A stretch of 64,000 nucleotides of DNA from Janthinobacterium rivuli (GCF_029690045.1 NZ_CP121464.1:6261786-6325785), one strand, 5' to 3'; numbered from the stretch's first letter, positions 30,402 to 45,401 are shown. A program made the numbers and translations. The notes: generated from the sequence alone by a model not told the origin.

Positions 30402-30442
30402 CGTAGGTCGGCTTAGCGCGCAGCGCGTAAGCCGACACCACC
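30402..30442. repeat. REP-like palindromic repeat, copy 2
   Basis: Same 41-base hairpin element as at 19779-19819, again just outside the rRNA operon terminator. It lies 110 bases upstream of the PAP2-like gene start. Confidence 0.75.
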
Positions 30443-30466
30443 AGCGTCAAACAAAACCACCAGACG

Positions 30467-30500
30467 AAAAAAAACCCGACCATTTCTGATCGGGTTTTTC
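30467..30500 (-). terminator. Terminator of rRNA operon 2
   Basis: Identical to the operon 1 terminator: AACCCGA/TCGGGTT hairpin with A- and T-runs on both sides, beyond the 5S gene. Confidence 0.88.
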
Positions 30501-30517
30501 TCTACTGCGAATAACAA

Positions 30518-30632
30518 GCCTGACGATAACCTACTTTCACACTGGTTGCAGCACTATCATCGGCGCAAAGTTGTTTCACGGTCCTGTTCGGGATGGGAAG
30601 GGGTGGGACCAACTTGCTATGGTCATCAGGCA
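30518..30632 (-). rRNA. rrf: 5S ribosomal RNA, operon 2
   Basis: Second 5S copy, same ends as copy 1 (TGCCTGATGACC... to ...TCGTCAGGC). The 5S-23S spacer differs from operon 1 only within a small hairpin, where all pairs are compensated. Confidence 0.95.
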
Positions 30633-30770
30633 TAACTTGTACTGGCATTTGTCCTCAATGGAGCGACAAAGCCTGAATCTGGAAGAAGCAAAGATTGGGG
30701 TAATGACTGGTAGTATCAACACACACGCAACGTTGTACCGTCTTATCCTCTGTACCTGCTAAGGTTATAG

Positions 30771-33644
<2,874 letters not shown>

Positions 33645-33801
33645 CTATAACGTTAGCCTCTGATTACCTAAATAATCAAAGAGCGCTACAGGGATAAGAA
33701 AGTACAACGTTGTTGCTTGTTTGTTGATACATACAATCATTACCCATCGATTCGCTTTTTACGGCAAACCGATCAATAAATAATCTTTACTTCTTCCAGA
33801 T

Positions 33802-33811
33802 TGTTAAAGAA
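33802..33811 (-). promoter_or_regulatory. boxA antitermination site before 23S, operon 2
   Basis: Minus strand TTCTTTAACA followed by ATCTGGAAG, between tRNA-Ala and 23S, as in operon 1. Confidence 0.7.
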
Positions 33812-33883
33812 CGAAACAGCTTTGATCGCTAAAAGATCAAATCTAAACCCAGAGGCTTACATTTGCACTTTCGAGTAAAACTT

Positions 33884-33959
33884 TGGTGGAGGATGACGGG
33901 ATCGAACCGACGACCCCCTGCTTGCAAAGCAGGTGCTCTCCCAGCTGAGCTAATCCCCC
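33884..33959 (-). tRNA. tRNA-Ala (UGC), operon 2
   Basis: 76 bases, identical to the operon 1 copy, anticodon TGC. The flanking spacers differ strongly between operons while the tRNA does not. Confidence 0.97.
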
Positions 33960-33978
33960 TGAGATTTTACTAATTAGC

Positions 33979-34055
33979 TGGTAGGGCTGGTTGGACTCGA
34001 ACCAACGACCCCCGCGTTATCAACACGGTGCTCTAACCAGCTGAGCTACAGCCCC
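33979..34055 (-). tRNA. tRNA-Ile (GAU), operon 2
   Basis: 77 bases, identical to the operon 1 copy, anticodon GAT. The Ile-Ala spacer is 19 bases here against 26 in operon 1 and is unrelated in sequence. Confidence 0.97.
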
Positions 34056-34150
34056 AACGCGGAACTACTACGACTACTGTTTCTTCTTCATTTAACAGCC
34101 GATAAGTGTGAACATTTGATGCGTGAATCATTTCTGATTCGTGCAAACTC

Positions 34151-35684
<1,534 letters not shown>

Positions 35685-35842
35685 AATCTCTGTTACTTTG
35701 CCATTTTATTGGCACCGTCTTGCGACGGGTCGCTCACTCAAAAAACTGACAGGCCACTACTTTCGTAGCGCCTATTTCATTATTTCTTGTGAACATTTGA
35801 TATTTTAAGTTAGACGCCAATCCGAAGATTGACGCTGCACTT

Positions 35843-35873
35843 GCATCAAATGCCCACACTTATCGACTGTTAA
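35843..35873 (-). other. 16S processing stem, 5' arm, operon 2
   Basis: Same leader arm as in operon 1. It pairs with the 16S trailer at about 34091-34121 to form the RNase III substrate stem. Confidence 0.75.
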
Positions 35874-35874
35874 T

Positions 35875-35884
35875 TGTTAAAGAA
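35875..35884 (-). promoter_or_regulatory. boxA antitermination site in the leader, operon 2
   Basis: TTCTTTAACA on the minus strand upstream of the 16S processing stem, identical to operon 1. Confidence 0.75.
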
Positions 35885-35949
35885 CTGTATTCGGTGCTGC
35901 TTTCGCGCTATCGACAAAGCGTTGTGTTTGTCAGCTGCGAAGAAGGAAG

Positions 35950-35978
35950 AGTATGAAGCATTTCGCTAAATCCGTCAA
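35950..35978 (-). promoter_or_regulatory. rRNA operon 2 promoter P2
   Basis: Minus strand TTGACG, 17 bases, CATACT, the same as operon 1. The upstream tract is A-rich (AAAGTAGAGAAAAAGAAGGA), a plausible UP element. Confidence 0.75.
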
Positions 35979-36036
35979 CTCCTTCTTTTTCTCTACTTTA
36001 CTCAGCATTTGCATGCGTCGTTCAGCGAGGGGGCGA

Positions 36037-36065
36037 ATTATAGCCAAGGTGCCGCGGCTCCGCAA
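36037..36065 (-). promoter_or_regulatory. rRNA operon 2 promoter P1
   Basis: Minus strand TTGCGG, 17 bases, TATAAT, then TCGCC. Its -35 lies a few bases past the yfaP stop. Spacing and core match P1 of operon 1 although the surrounding DNA differs. Confidence 0.68.
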
Positions 36066-36072
36066 GAGCCAT

Positions 36073-36834
36073 TTATGGCAACACGAATGACTTCACCAGG
36101 GTCAGCTCGCCGGCGGCCCGCATCGGCACCTGGAAGCTCTGCAGCTTTTCACGCGGCGTGCCTTCGTTGGTAATGACCGATATGCGGGCGACGGTCAGCA
36201 TGGCTGTGTTCTCGCCGCTGCCGTAGTAATTGACGTAGACGTGATAATTGCCCTTCAGGGGCGCCGCGCTGGAAAAGATCTCCGGGCCATACCCGGTGGT
36301 TACGTCCACATCCAGCGCGCCGCCATCTTTCAAGACGCGATTGCCGTACCAGGCGTGACCACCGTCCGGCGTGACCACGTGCATATCGAGGTCGGTGCCG
36401 GCGCTGTCCCACGACAGCACGACGCGCAAGCGCGCCTGGGTCTTGCCCTGGTAGCTGTCGACGAACTGGGTGCGCGCGCGGCTCCTGCCATCGGGCGAGC
36501 GCACTTCCACGCTGTTCGAGCCGCTGCCGAAGCCATAGGGACGGCCGTAGCTGCCATCCTCACCCACTTCCATCGGCATCGCCACGCCATTGACCACCAA
36601 CGTAGCGGGCTTGCCCTTGACGGCGCCGGCGATGCGCCCCCGTATCTGCGCCGTTTCGGCCTGGCCCGGCTGCAGGTTGACCGACGCGGCGGGGTAGTTG
36701 ACCGCTTGCGTGTATTCCTCGCTAGCGCCGGCCGAATTGCGCCAGCCACTCTTGGGGGCGTCAATGGTGACCTGGGCCTGCGCCCAGAGTGGCAATAGCA
36801 TCAGGGGAATCGCGCAACGGATATAAAAACTCAC
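36073..36834 (-). CDS. yfaP: YfaP-like secreted protein (DUF2135), macroglobulin operon
   Basis: A 253-residue protein with a signal peptide cleaved after LWAQA. The DUF2135 core is clear: WDSAGTDLDMHVVTPDGG followed by GGALDVDVTTGYGPEIF and GNYHVYVNYYGSG, a beta-rich domain with acidic residues that may bind metal. It is the last gene of the five-gene operon. It uses a GTG start that overlaps the yfaQ stop (GTGA) with GGAGG just upstream. In Pseudomonas the related mag operon product MagF sits in a periplasmic complex with the macroglobulin; by position this protein may play that part. Confidence 0.85.
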   Translation of the reverse strand: MSFYIRCAIPLMLLPLWAQAQVTIDAPKSGWRNSAGASEEYTQAVNYPAASVNLQPGQAETAQIRGRIAGAVKGKPATLVVNGVAMPMEVGEDGSYGRPYGFGSGSNSVEVRSPDGRSRARTQFVDSYQGKTQARLRVVLSWDSAGTDLDMHVVTPDGGHAWYGNRVLKDGGALDVDVTTGYGPEIFSSAAPLKGNYHVYVNYYGSGENTAMLTVARISVITNEGTPREKLQSFQVPMRAAGELTLVKSFVLP

Positions 36835-38516
36835 AGGGCCTCCAGGTTAAGGTCGACGAGCCGGCGGGCCAGCCGCTCGACATATTCTTCGTCCTGGCCG
36901 CGCGGATGGTTGCGCAGGCCAAGATGCAGGTATTCATGGGCCAGGGTGATGCGGTCTTCGCGCGTGGCCAGCGGCCGCATGTAGATACGGTTGCGCGACT
37001 GCTCCGAATACGGCGCGCCGCTCTGCAAGGCGCAGACCAGCGGCGCTTGCGGCGGCGCCTCGTAGCCGGCCTCGCGCAGCAGCACGCGCTGCCAGCGCGG
37101 CACGGACCGCGCCAGCCAATCCTCGTTCTGCGCCAGGCGCCGGCAACGCGCGCCGGTATTGCCAAAGGTGCTCAGCGCACCCCCAGGATAGGCCGTCGCC
37201 AGCAATTCATCATAGTGCTTGCCTTGTTTCGCCTGGCGCACCGCCTCGCTCCACGCCATGGTCCCCTCGGACGCCTGGTTGCTGTGATAGCGCACGGTGA
37301 CGCCATCGACGATCAATTGGTCGGTCCAGCGCGCAATGGCCAGCGCCGCCGGCGTGGCCGGGCTGGGACTGACGCGCTGGGTCGCGCTGCTGTCTGCGAT
37401 CTGCTGGCAGCCCGCCACCGTCACCGCGTTCTGCTGCAGATACGTGCGCGCGGCGATTGCCAGCGCCTTGGCCGCTTCCGGCTCACTAGTACTCGCTTCG
37501 CGATCGAGCACGCGCGCCACATATTCATTGACGCCGAAGCGACCGCGCAGTTGCGGGCGGCCGCCCTTCTCTTGTAGCAGCATCAGTTCACCGCTGCTGC
37601 GCAAGGCGAGGTTCTGGCCATTGTCGAACTGCACATGGTAGCGGCCATTCAGCGGCCCAACCGCAGCCACGCCACGCTCGCCGCGCACGGCACGGATCGG
37701 ATAGCGCTTGAAGTAATCGACCACCACACAGCCGCCATCGTCGGCCGCGCCCACTTTCGGCAAGCTGGCGGCCAGCCTGGGCGCCCACTGTTCAAAGACA
37801 TTGCTGCTGCCGCCCGCGCCGCCAAACCAGATCGGCCTGCCGTCGGCCAGCCAGCCAGCCGCGCCGCCGATACGTTCATCCGCCCGGCGCTGCTCGTGCC
37901 AGGAATACGTTTTGACGCGCAACTGGCTGCCGAACCATCGGGCAGTACCAGCGCCGCGCCCATCGAGCACCACGCGCAGCAGCGCCGCTTCCGCGTCCAC
38001 GCGGCTGGCGGCCGGGATGCTGTCGAGCGCGCGCAGCAGGCTGTCCAGGCGCACCAGGCGCTTTGATGCCAGCTGCGCGGGATCCGCCAGCCAGGCAAAG
38101 TCCCCTGCCGGCGCACTACCCAGGCGGCCGGTCCAGTATTTGCGCCACGGGATGGCCGTGATCATCAGCCGCCCAGGCGAGAAAAATGGGCCGCACGATT
38201 GCGCCAGCGCCGCGTCGTGGCCGATGCTCTGGCCCGCATCGCAGCAATACACTTCTTCCGGATCGCGTCCCCCGCAGCGGTAATCGGGCATCGCCACCTT
38301 GTTATCACTCGCATACACATATACGAACAGCTTCCACAGGCTGGCCAGCGGCACTTGCCGCGCGCCGTCAAACGGCGGCGGCGCTGTGCCGCCCTGGCGC
38401 AGCTGCCGCACTTCGATTTTGCCGTCACGCCACCAGGCCACATCCAGCGAGGCCGAAAAAGCGGGCGTCGCCAGCAGCGTGGCAAGCATCAAGGCCGGAC
38501 ATACAAAGCCCATCAC
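36831..38516 (-). CDS. yfaQ: YfaQ-like protein (DUF2300): PBP-like, SpoIID-like and HExxH regions
   Basis: A 561-residue secreted protein with signal peptide to about residue 21. Three regions can be read. Residues 55-250 resemble a penicillin-binding/beta-lactamase domain: SLWK (59-62, SxxK), DAALAQSCGPFF with Ser107, and KTYS at 202-205 in the KTG position. Residues 325-450 match the SpoIID lytic-transglycosylase pattern (NEYVARVLDREAS with Glu340, then EAAKALAIAARTYL). Residues 520-555 hold a zincin-type HEYLH (527-531). The start is GTG-ATG overlapping the yfaS stop. The family is annotated only as a domain of unknown function, so these readings are inference from motifs. Confidence 0.8.
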   Translation of the reverse strand: MMGFVCPALMLATLLATPAFSASLDVAWWRDGKIEVRQLRQGGTAPPPFDGARQVPLASLWKLFVYVYASDNKVAMPDYRCGGRDPEEVYCCDAGQSIGHDAALAQSCGPFFSPGRLMITAIPWRKYWTGRLGSAPAGDFAWLADPAQLASKRLVRLDSLLRALDSIPAASRVDAEAALLRVVLDGRGAGTARWFGSQLRVKTYSWHEQRRADERIGGAAGWLADGRPIWFGGAGGSSNVFEQWAPRLAASLPKVGAADDGGCVVVDYFKRYPIRAVRGERGVAAVGPLNGRYHVQFDNGQNLALRSSGELMLLQEKGGRPQLRGRFGVNEYVARVLDREASTSEPEAAKALAIAARTYLQQNAVTVAGCQQIADSSATQRVSPSPATPAALAIARWTDQLIVDGVTVRYHSNQASEGTMAWSEAVRQAKQGKHYDELLATAYPGGALSTFGNTGARCRRLAQNEDWLARSVPRWQRVLLREAGYEAPPQAPLVCALQSGAPYSEQSRNRIYMRPLATREDRITLAHEYLHLGLRNHPRGQDEEYVERLARRLVDLNLEAL

Positions 38517-41500
38517 TCGACCTTCAATGCGCGCGTGGTCTTGCCGCCGCCTTCGAAGGCTTTCTGCTCCGGCTGGTACATGCGGAAAAAGCGCGCCGGC
38601 GGCAGCACATAATTGCCCTTCTGCGCAAAGCGCAGCAAGTGGCGCACGGTCACGTCACCTTCCAGCGGTTCGACCGGCACGGCGTAGCCGTCGCGGCGCT
38701 CGGTGTGACGCGCGCGTTCCAGCGCCGCCGGCTTGTCGCCCGCCATGACCATGCCCCAGGTGGTCGATTCGACCATGGCGCCCGGCGGCAGCGCCACTTC
38801 CAGCAAGCCAAAACGGTGCTTCGCGCCCGGCGCCGCTTTCAAGGTGATTTCATCGAGGTAGAGCGCGTCCGTGCTGAGCGCCTCGCCCGGCTTGACCAGC
38901 TCCGTCGTGTAGCCGCCCTTGCCCGCCTTCATGCGCAGGATGCGCCGTTCGACGGCAACCGGCAAGGTCGGTGCTTCGGCCGCGTGACTGTCATACTGCA
39001 GCACGGCCACCGTGCCGGCCGGCGCCGCGGTCGATGCGGCGAGACGCAATTTATCGGGAATACTCTTGGTATCGCTCCAGCGCCAGACCGGCTGGCCGCT
39101 GCGGCTGTCGCGTTTTTGCCAGGCGCCGTCCAGCGTGACGACCGGCCCCTTGCCGAACGATGCACCGCCCAGCTTCTTTTGCACCCACATCAAGGTCATC
39201 GCGCGGTCCAGTGTCGGCATCTCGGCGCGCACGCCGGCCAGCACCACCTCGGCCTGGGTAGCCGGCACTTCACCGGCCAGCATCAGCAAGGCCTGCGCCA
39301 CCGGCGCTTTGGACTCGCGCAGCACCTGCCACGAGCTGGCCACTTGCAGCTGCAGCGAATGCGGCAGGGCGATGCCATTCTGGCTGGCGACCACCGCCAC
39401 CAGGCCCAACGACATCGCTTGCGCTTCGCGGTCAGAGGCTCCGCCCAGCAGCAGGCTGCCCGTGTCGCCAGGCTGGCGCGGCTTGCCACCCAGGACGGCG
39501 ATGGCGCTGTCGTCCACGAGTCCCGCCGCCAGGGTCTGCGTCGGTAACCCCATCTCGCGCGCCATCCACAACACCAGTGCGCGGTCGCCCATCGCATCCT
39601 TCAAGCCATGTTCGCTGTAGACGGCCAGCAGCTTGTTCCAGTGCTCGGGCGGCAGCTCGATGCGCAGCGCGCGCGCCGCGTACCAGTCGGCGTAATAGGC
39701 GTAGGCAGTCATCAGGGCATTGCCGGCCGTGGCATTACCCCACCAGCCGAAGACGGCGTTCGGACCGGCCATGGACACCAGGCGCAGGCGCTGCGCAGTC
39801 AGCAGCGTTTGCAGGCGCTCGCTTGCAGCACCCGCGTCCGGCCCCAGGCTTTGCGTGGCCAGCGCCAGCGGAATCAAACGGCTCGCCGTCTGCTCCACGC
39901 AGCCATATGGATAGTCGATCAGATCGTCGGCGATGCGCGCGAACTGGCTGGCCGCGCCTTGCGCGAACGAGACGCGGATATTGCGCGCGTCCGCCGGCAG
40001 CTTGAGTGGAATATCACCCGTGGCGCCATCGAGCGGCAGCACCAAGGAGCGCGGGCTGCTCCAGGTCGCGGGCAGGGTTTGCATGGCCGTGTCCAAGGCG
40101 TCGACCAGTTTGCCATTCTGTTTTACTTCCAGGCGCAGCGGCCCACCGCCAGCCGTCAACGGAAATTCGACGTAATTGACACCCGGTTTGGCGGTCAGTT
40201 TTTCCGTCTTCGCTTGCGTGCCGCCTGCACCGCCGGAGAGAACAACGTCGAGCGCCTGCTCCTTGCCCGTCTGGTTGAATACGGCCACCGAAGCGCGCGG
40301 CGCATCGCCAGCACGCATCCAGTCGGGCGCCGTCCACTTGGCATAGAAGTTTTTATCGGAACGCAGATAGGCCGTGCGCTGGCCGACGCGCCCCTGTTCA
40401 TCCATCGCGCGGCCCGTGATCCTCCAGCGGGTCAGCGCGTCGGGCATGGTAAAACTCACGCGCGCATTGCCATTCGCGTCGGTCTTCAGCGATGGCGCCC
40501 AGTAGGCCGTGTCGATATTGTCGCGGCGTGGACGCTCGAGCACCTTGACGCCGCGCTCGTTGTAATTGTGGCGCGCGGGCGCACCCGCCGTGCGGCCCTG
40601 CGCCATATCGTAGCTGATGAAGGACAGGCTGGCCGTGGTGCGCACGTTGTTGCGGCGCGGGTGATAGAAAAAGTCGCCGATGTCCGGCGCGATTTCCGGC
40701 TGCAGCACATAGATCATTTCATCGACCACGCCCAGCGCCACCATCGTGCTCAAAGGCTTGCCGTCCAGCGTCGCCTTCACATCGAGCGTGACCTTCTCGC
40801 CCGGCTGGTAGACCTCTTTGTCCGCCTTGAACTGCAGCGCGATGCGCGGCTCGATCACTTGCAAGCCGGCGTTCTCGAAGACGAAGTCGCCATTGCGCGT
40901 GTACGCCACCGAGAACGTCATGTTCGGGCCATGCTCTTCTTTTACCGGAATGCGCACTCGCCACTGGCGCGGCGCCACGCGCTTCGCCTGGTACCAGTCA
41001 GCGCCGCCGGCCATCAAACCATGGTGCTCCACCTTGTCGCGCTCTAACGTGAACAGCGCCTGCTCGACCTTGTCGGAGAAGGTGATCAGGGCTTCGGCCG
41101 TGTCGCCCGGACGATAGCGGGCGCGGTCCAATACGATCTCGATGCTGCCCGGCGTCGTCTGCACGCCATCGCCCGACACCCAGTGGCTGGCGGCGGCCAG
41201 CAAGTTGCCACGCTCGTCGCGCAGCGCCAGCTGATACGAGCCCGAGGCGGGGAACGTCACGTCCCAGCCCTTGGCGTTTGGGTCGAACGCGCCGTCGGTC
41301 TTGCTCTGTTTTTCCAGCTGCACCATCTCCCAGCGCACGGGCTTGGCCGCGCCCTGGCCGTCGGCCAGCAAGTCAAAATGCACGTTTTGTCCCGGATCGG
41401 AAAACTGGCGCGTGGCTTTCAGCTGGTAGCTGCTGCTCGAACGTTCTATCATCAACTCGCGCGTCGCCTTGACGCGGTAGGCCGCGCCATCGGTCGCCAG

Positions 41501-43072
41501 CACGGTCAAGATGTAGCGCGAGGGATCGGCGGCGGGCGGCAAGCTGAAGTCCACATTGCCGCTGCCGTCGCTCGTCACTTCCTCGGTCTTCAGGGCCACG
41601 GGGAACAGGCCGCTGTAACGCAGCTCGCCTTCGACCATGGTGTTTTGCTGGCCACGCAAGGACAGGGTCATCTTCGCGTTTTTCACCGGTTTGCCGTCGG
41701 GGTAGCGCAGCGCGATGCTGCCTTTGACGGCCTCGCCCGTCTTGAATTCCGGTTTCGATGGCTGGACGTTGATTTCAAAGTGCGGCTTGACGTATTCGGC
41801 CACGCGGAAGGCCGCGCCATACACGCCATCCTTGTAGTTGAAGCGCAGTTCATAGCCGCCGGCGGTCGCTTCCGTGGGCAAGCGGAAGCGCGTGTCCGCG
41901 CCCGTGTCGCCGGACAGCTGCAGCGTTTGCGTCAGCAGCGGCGTGCCGTTCGGATTGAGCACGCTCAAGCTGATCGGCGCAGCGGCGGCTGCCTGCGAGT
42001 TGCGCGCGGAGGTGAATTCGCGGCCCAAAAACTTGACGTTGACCTCGTCGCCGGGGCGGTACAGGGGCCGGTCCGTCACCGCATAAATCTTGGTGTTATA
42101 GATTTCGCTGTCATAGTAAAAATTCTCGGATACGAACACGCCGCCGTCGCGATCCTGGCCCAGCACATACGTGTGTTCCGGGCTGCCGCGCTCGAGCGAG
42201 GCGACGCCATCGACACCCGTGGTGGCCGACTGCAGCACGCCGGTGCCGTCCGTCCACGCCACATTGGCGCCGGCCACGGCGGCGCTGTTGTCGCGCCGTG
42301 CCGTCCACACCAGCATCTGGCCGGACGATACCTTGGTCACAGCCACCGTGTCCGACACGAACACCAGCGTGGTGGCGCGGTGTTCGCCGATGATCGCTTC
42401 GATCAGGTACAGGCCCGGCTTGCGTTTGCCCAGCGGTATCATCACGTTGCCGGCGCCGGCGACGATGAAGTCGCTGCTCGACCCATCGAGCTTGACGCCT
42501 TTGGGCGGGGCGATGGCCTTGGCTTGCCAGATCGGATAGCGGAAGCTGTCGACCAGCTCCATGCCCTTGATCGGCTTGTACTGCGGATGGTTGGCGAACA
42601 CGGTGCGCCGGCGGATGGCGTCATTCGTCGCCAGCTGCGGCTGCTCTTTGGTAACGGCCAGGCGCGCATCGCCGGAAAACAGCTTGCGCCAGGCCAGGCG
42701 CGACTGCTTCCACCAGCGATCCCACAAAAAGCTCAAGGTGTTGGCCAGGCCTTCGCCCTGGTAATTGCCCTCGACCTGGATGCGGTGCAGATTGCGCTGC
42801 TTTTTCAGGAATTCCATCGGTTCGGGCACGCGATAGACGACGATGTCGGCACCCGAATACGCTTCCAGGTTCATGCGCCCCATGTCGCGGCCCGGCACTT
42901 CCAGGCGCACGCGCGCTTCATCAACACTGCCGTAGCTGGCGTCCGACAGCAGGAAGAAGGGTTCACCCTTGAAGGTGGCGTAGTTGCTAGACTCGTTGCT
43001 CGGTTCGCGTTCCTGCGCGGAGACGCTGCCCAGCGTGAGCAGCGCGAGAAGGCCCATAAATAGCAGCTTCAT
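38513..43072 (-). CDS. yfaS: YfaS/MagD-type bacterial alpha-2-macroglobulin
   Basis: A 1,519-residue periplasmic protein, close to the length of E. coli YfaS. A plain Sec signal ([15 protein letters not shown] to VSA) without lipobox is followed by repeated macroglobulin beta domains, a bait-type region near residues 760-880 including FFYHPRRNN, and the thioester domain. The latter carries [15 protein letters not shown] with Cys1058 and Gln1061, the internal thioester motif. It would trap proteases that reach the periplasm. Its ATG overlaps the yfaT stop and its stop overlaps yfaQ. The intact thioester motif is worth attention because yfaS/MagD-type proteins are, to my knowledge, usually described as lacking it. 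Confidence 0.92.
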   Translation of the reverse strand: MKLLFMGLLALLTLGSVSAQEREPSNESSNYATFKGEPFFLLSDASYGSVDEARVRLEVPGRDMGRMNLEAYSGADIVVYRVPEPMEFLKKQRNLHRIQVEGNYQGEGLANTLSFLWDRWWKQSRLAWRKLFSGDARLAVTKEQPQLATNDAIRRRTVFANHPQYKPIKGMELVDSFRYPIWQAKAIAPPKGVKLDGSSSDFIVAGAGNVMIPLGKRKPGLYLIEAIIGEHRATTLVFVSDTVAVTKVSSGQMLVWTARRDNSAAVAGANVAWTDGTGVLQSATTGVDGVASLERGSPEHTYVLGQDRDGGVFVSENFYYDSEIYNTKIYAVTDRPLYRPGDEVNVKFLGREFTSARNSQAAAAAPISLSVLNPNGTPLLTQTLQLSGDTGADTRFRLPTEATAGGYELRFNYKDGVYGAAFRVAEYVKPHFEINVQPSKPEFKTGEAVKGSIALRYPDGKPVKNAKMTLSLRGQQNTMVEGELRYSGLFPVALKTEEVTSDGSGNVDFSLPPAADPSRYILTVLATDGAAYRVKATRELMIERSSSSYQLKATRQFSDPGQNVHFDLLADGQGAAKPVRWEMVQLEKQSKTDGAFDPNAKGWDVTFPASGSYQLALRDERGNLLAAASHWVSGDGVQTTPGSIEIVLDRARYRPGDTAEALITFSDKVEQALFTLERDKVEHHGLMAGGADWYQAKRVAPRQWRVRIPVKEEHGPNMTFSVAYTRNGDFVFENAGLQVIEPRIALQFKADKEVYQPGEKVTLDVKATLDGKPLSTMVALGVVDEMIYVLQPEIAPDIGDFFYHPRRNNVRTTASLSFISYDMAQGRTAGAPARHNYNERGVKVLERPRRDNIDTAYWAPSLKTDANGNARVSFTMPDALTRWRITGRAMDEQGRVGQRTAYLRSDKNFYAKWTAPDWMRAGDAPRASVAVFNQTGKEQALDVVLSGGAGGTQAKTEKLTAKPGVNYVEFPLTAGGGPLRLEVKQNGKLVDALDTAMQTLPATWSSPRSLVLPLDGATGDIPLKLPADARNIRVSFAQGAASQFARIADDLIDYPYGCVEQTASRLIPLALATQSLGPDAGAASERLQTLLTAQRLRLVSMAGPNAVFGWWGNATAGNALMTAYAYYADWYAARALRIELPPEHWNKLLAVYSEHGLKDAMGDRALVLWMAREMGLPTQTLAAGLVDDSAIAVLGGKPRQPGDTGSLLLGGASDREAQAMSLGLVAVVASQNGIALPHSLQLQVASSWQVLRESKAPVAQALLMLAGEVPATQAEVVLAGVRAEMPTLDRAMTLMWVQKKLGGASFGKGPVVTLDGAWQKRDSRSGQPVWRWSDTKSIPDKLRLAASTAAPAGTVAVLQYDSHAAEAPTLPVAVERRILRMKAGKGGYTTELVKPGEALSTDALYLDEITLKAAPGAKHRFGLLEVALPPGAMVESTTWGMVMAGDKPAALERARHTERRDGYAVPVEPLEGDVTVRHLLRFAQKGNYVLPPARFFRMYQPEQKAFEGGGKTTRALKVE

Positions 43073-43749
43073 GATAAAAACGCCAGCCGGAACACCCCGG
43101 CGAAATTGGGATTGTTGACCACAGGTTGCCACCGCGTGTCCTTCCAGCTCGTAAGTTCTTTGATATCGACGGTCCGCAGACCATTGTCGTCGGGGGTGAC
43201 GGTGCCGGTGTGGTAGGCGATGCGCGCCCCCATCCAGACCATCAAATGCTGTTCGTCGCCCTGGTCAAAAAACAGCAGGTCGCCGGGCAGCGCCTGGCTG
43301 ATTTCGCGGGCGATGAAACGGCTGTTGTGCTGCACCAGCGCCAGCGCCGTGACGAAGTGGCCGATGCTGCCGCCCGTCTGCACCCAGCGGTTGCGCAGAG
43401 CAGCCTGGGACGCGCTCAATTCCAGCTCGGGCGGCAGGCGCCGGTCGCTGGCGATGCCATTCGCATGCAGCCACTTCGCGTCATGCACGGTGAGCGCTTC
43501 ATTGACGGCAAAGCGCACCAGGCCGGCGCAATCGCGGTGCGTCCAGCGCGGCGACGGCCCGCGTTCGATCTGCGCGTTGACGATGCGCAGCATCCACGCC
43601 TGGAAGGCGCGGCTCTGCGCCTGCGACAGCTGCACCTGAGGGTCGGCAGCCGCACGCAAGGCCCAGGCAGGCATTGCCACGGTGGCGGCGCAAGCCGCCA
43701 GCGATCGCAAGGCGGCACGGCGCGCATGCCGCCCATGCCACAGCGTCAT
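43069..43749 (-). CDS. yfaT: YfaT-like protein (DUF1175), NlpC/P60-like
   Basis: A 226-residue exported protein with an Arg-rich N-terminus and hydrophobic signal (to about residue 36). The core shows [10 protein letters not shown] (Cys74), LPGDLLFF (155-161) and EQHLMVWMG (His168), followed by YHTG. This is the order and spacing of NlpC/P60 cysteine peptidases, which cut peptidoglycan stem peptides. The family is named only DUF1175, so the enzymatic role is inferred. Both ends overlap neighbours by four bases, which ties it tightly to yfaA and yfaS. Confidence 0.82.
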   Translation of the reverse strand: MTLWHGRHARRAALRSLAACAATVAMPAWALRAAADPQVQLSQAQSRAFQAWMLRIVNAQIERGPSPRWTHRDCAGLVRFAVNEALTVHDAKWLHANGIASDRRLPPELELSASQAALRNRWVQTGGSIGHFVTALALVQHNSRFIAREISQALPGDLLFFDQGDEQHLMVWMGARIAYHTGTVTPDDNGLRTVDIKELTSWKDTRWQPVVNNPNFAGVFRLAFLS

Positions 43750-45353
43750 CGCCCGGCCTCCTGCCATTCCAGCGTTTCCCATGACGTGCCGCTGGCTGGC
43801 TGCCGCTTGAGCATCATGCGCAGCGGCGGATATTTTTTCAAGGCGTTCAGGCGCGGCACCAAGTGTTCGTTGGCGGCCGCGCGCAAGACCGGTTCGTTAT
43901 TCGCCGGCAGGGTGTCGAAGGCTTCCAGCTGGATCAGCCGGGCCAGCGACGCCGGCGCGATCAGGCCGATCGTGCGCGCGCCATCGGGCAGCAGGTCGCT
44001 GGCGGCCGGCGCTTGCTTGCGGCGCACGGCCAGCACCTGGTCCACCAGCTTGCCGTCGGCCGAGAAGACTACGGTATTGCCGGCCACGGCCAGCGCCGGC
44101 GTGGACTGGCCCAGGGCAGTGGCGACATTGCGTTCCCAACGCGTGGCACCATCTTTACCTGTCGTTTTGCGCACGGGGTCCTTGCCGCCGATGGCCGCCT
44201 CGAACAGTCTGCCATAGACGGCGTCATCACCGGCCTGCGCACTGCGCGTGGCGACAAACACCGGCGTATGCAGGCGCGAATTGCCGTACCAGCACGCGGC
44301 GGCAGGCCCTTGCAAGTGCCCGGCCAGCGGCACCACGGGCTCCGACGTCTTGCTGCCCAGGCGCTTGAGCACGGGCTGCAGCGCGGTCCAGTCCACCGGC
44401 ACGCTGAAGCAGGCGCTCGGGTTGTGCGGCAACTGCGGCCACAGGGCGCTGCTGTCATAGCCGCCGTTTTTCAGTTTATCGGCATTGAGCAGCACCTTCG
44501 ATTGCCAGGCGCCCTGTTGAAAATCGAAGCGCAGCGCCTCTAACGCGCCAAAGAAAGGCTGGTAGCCGAAGGACAGGAAATCGGCCTTGACGGCGATGCT
44601 GTGGCCCTCGGGCGCGGCGCCGTCGAGATGGAACTGCGGATGAAAAACGTTTTGTTTGGCCGGCTCTGGCGCCAGCAGGCTGGCCACGGTTTTCTCGGCC
44701 GTGCCATCGCCATGCTTGCCGTCGCTGCCGCCATACAGCATGCCGGGATGGGACAGGATGACCAGGCGCTGGCCGTGCGCGGCAAACAGCAAGGTGCGCT
44801 GGTAGGCATAGTTCAGCGCGTAGACGGGCACGCTGGCGCCATCGACGCGCAAGCTGCCGGCCACGCGCATCTGCGTATCCTTCAGTGCGATCTTGCCCGC
44901 TTCCTCGAGCAGGCGCGTGAGCTGGCTGCGCGACACGGCAATGGCAAAGTGCTTGAGCGAGCCGTCGGCATCGCGCCACAAGGCCACTTCCGCCGGCTGG
45001 TCCAGCACCATGCGCAGCAGCTGGTCGCCCCAGCCCAGTTCATGCTCATAAGCAATGCGGCGCAAGCTGCCCTTCAGGCCCAGCCGGTCTTCGCTTTGCT
45101 CGTAATAGAACAGGAAATCCTCGCGCAGCACGTCGCGCGCCAGCGGCACCGTCAGCAAGTCGCGCGGCAAGGCCGACAGGCTTTTCGTGCGGACCAGCGC
45201 GTCGGGCCGCGACAAATCGAGCTTCAAGCCGTTGACCGGCCCCATCGCGCCCCAGCCGAAGACCCGGTAGCCGACCAGTGCGGCGGCTACCACGGCCACT
45301 GCGGCCAGCGTCCCGACCAGGACTTTTTTCTTGAGTACGTTTTTCGCCAGCAC
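43746..45353 (-). CDS. yfaA: YfaA-like membrane-anchored protein (DUF2138), macroglobulin operon
   Basis: A 535-residue protein with one N-terminal membrane anchor ([19 protein letters not shown]) and a large periplasmic part. It is the promoter-proximal gene of the operon, with a GTG start preceded by AAGGGA. Its length and the operon order match the DUF2138 family (E. coli YfaA). In the Pseudomonas mag system an inner-membrane partner holds the macroglobulin at the membrane, and this protein is the natural candidate. No catalytic motif is visible. Confidence 0.85.
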   Translation of the reverse strand: MLAKNVLKKKVLVGTLAAVAVVAAALVGYRVFGWGAMGPVNGLKLDLSRPDALVRTKSLSALPRDLLTVPLARDVLREDFLFYYEQSEDRLGLKGSLRRIAYEHELGWGDQLLRMVLDQPAEVALWRDADGSLKHFAIAVSRSQLTRLLEEAGKIALKDTQMRVAGSLRVDGASVPVYALNYAYQRTLLFAAHGQRLVILSHPGMLYGGSDGKHGDGTAEKTVASLLAPEPAKQNVFHPQFHLDGAAPEGHSIAVKADFLSFGYQPFFGALEALRFDFQQGAWQSKVLLNADKLKNGGYDSSALWPQLPHNPSACFSVPVDWTALQPVLKRLGSKTSEPVVPLAGHLQGPAAACWYGNSRLHTPVFVATRSAQAGDDAVYGRLFEAAIGGKDPVRKTTGKDGATRWERNVATALGQSTPALAVAGNTVVFSADGKLVDQVLAVRRKQAPAASDLLPDGARTIGLIAPASLARLIQLEAFDTLPANNEPVLRAAANEHLVPRLNALKKYPPLRMMLKRQPASGTSWETLEWQEAGR

Positions 45354-45401
45354 CGTATATCCCTTTACCCTGCCGTAGCATTGACAAGTTAGTAATTATT
45401 G

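Noticed and set aside
41183..43063. Long open frame (626 codons) on the plus strand antisense to yfaS
   Set aside because: Its codons mirror the GC-rich yfaS frame; it has no domain, signal peptide or ribosome-binding site. The same holds for the 619-codon frame at 14901-16760 and other long antisense frames.
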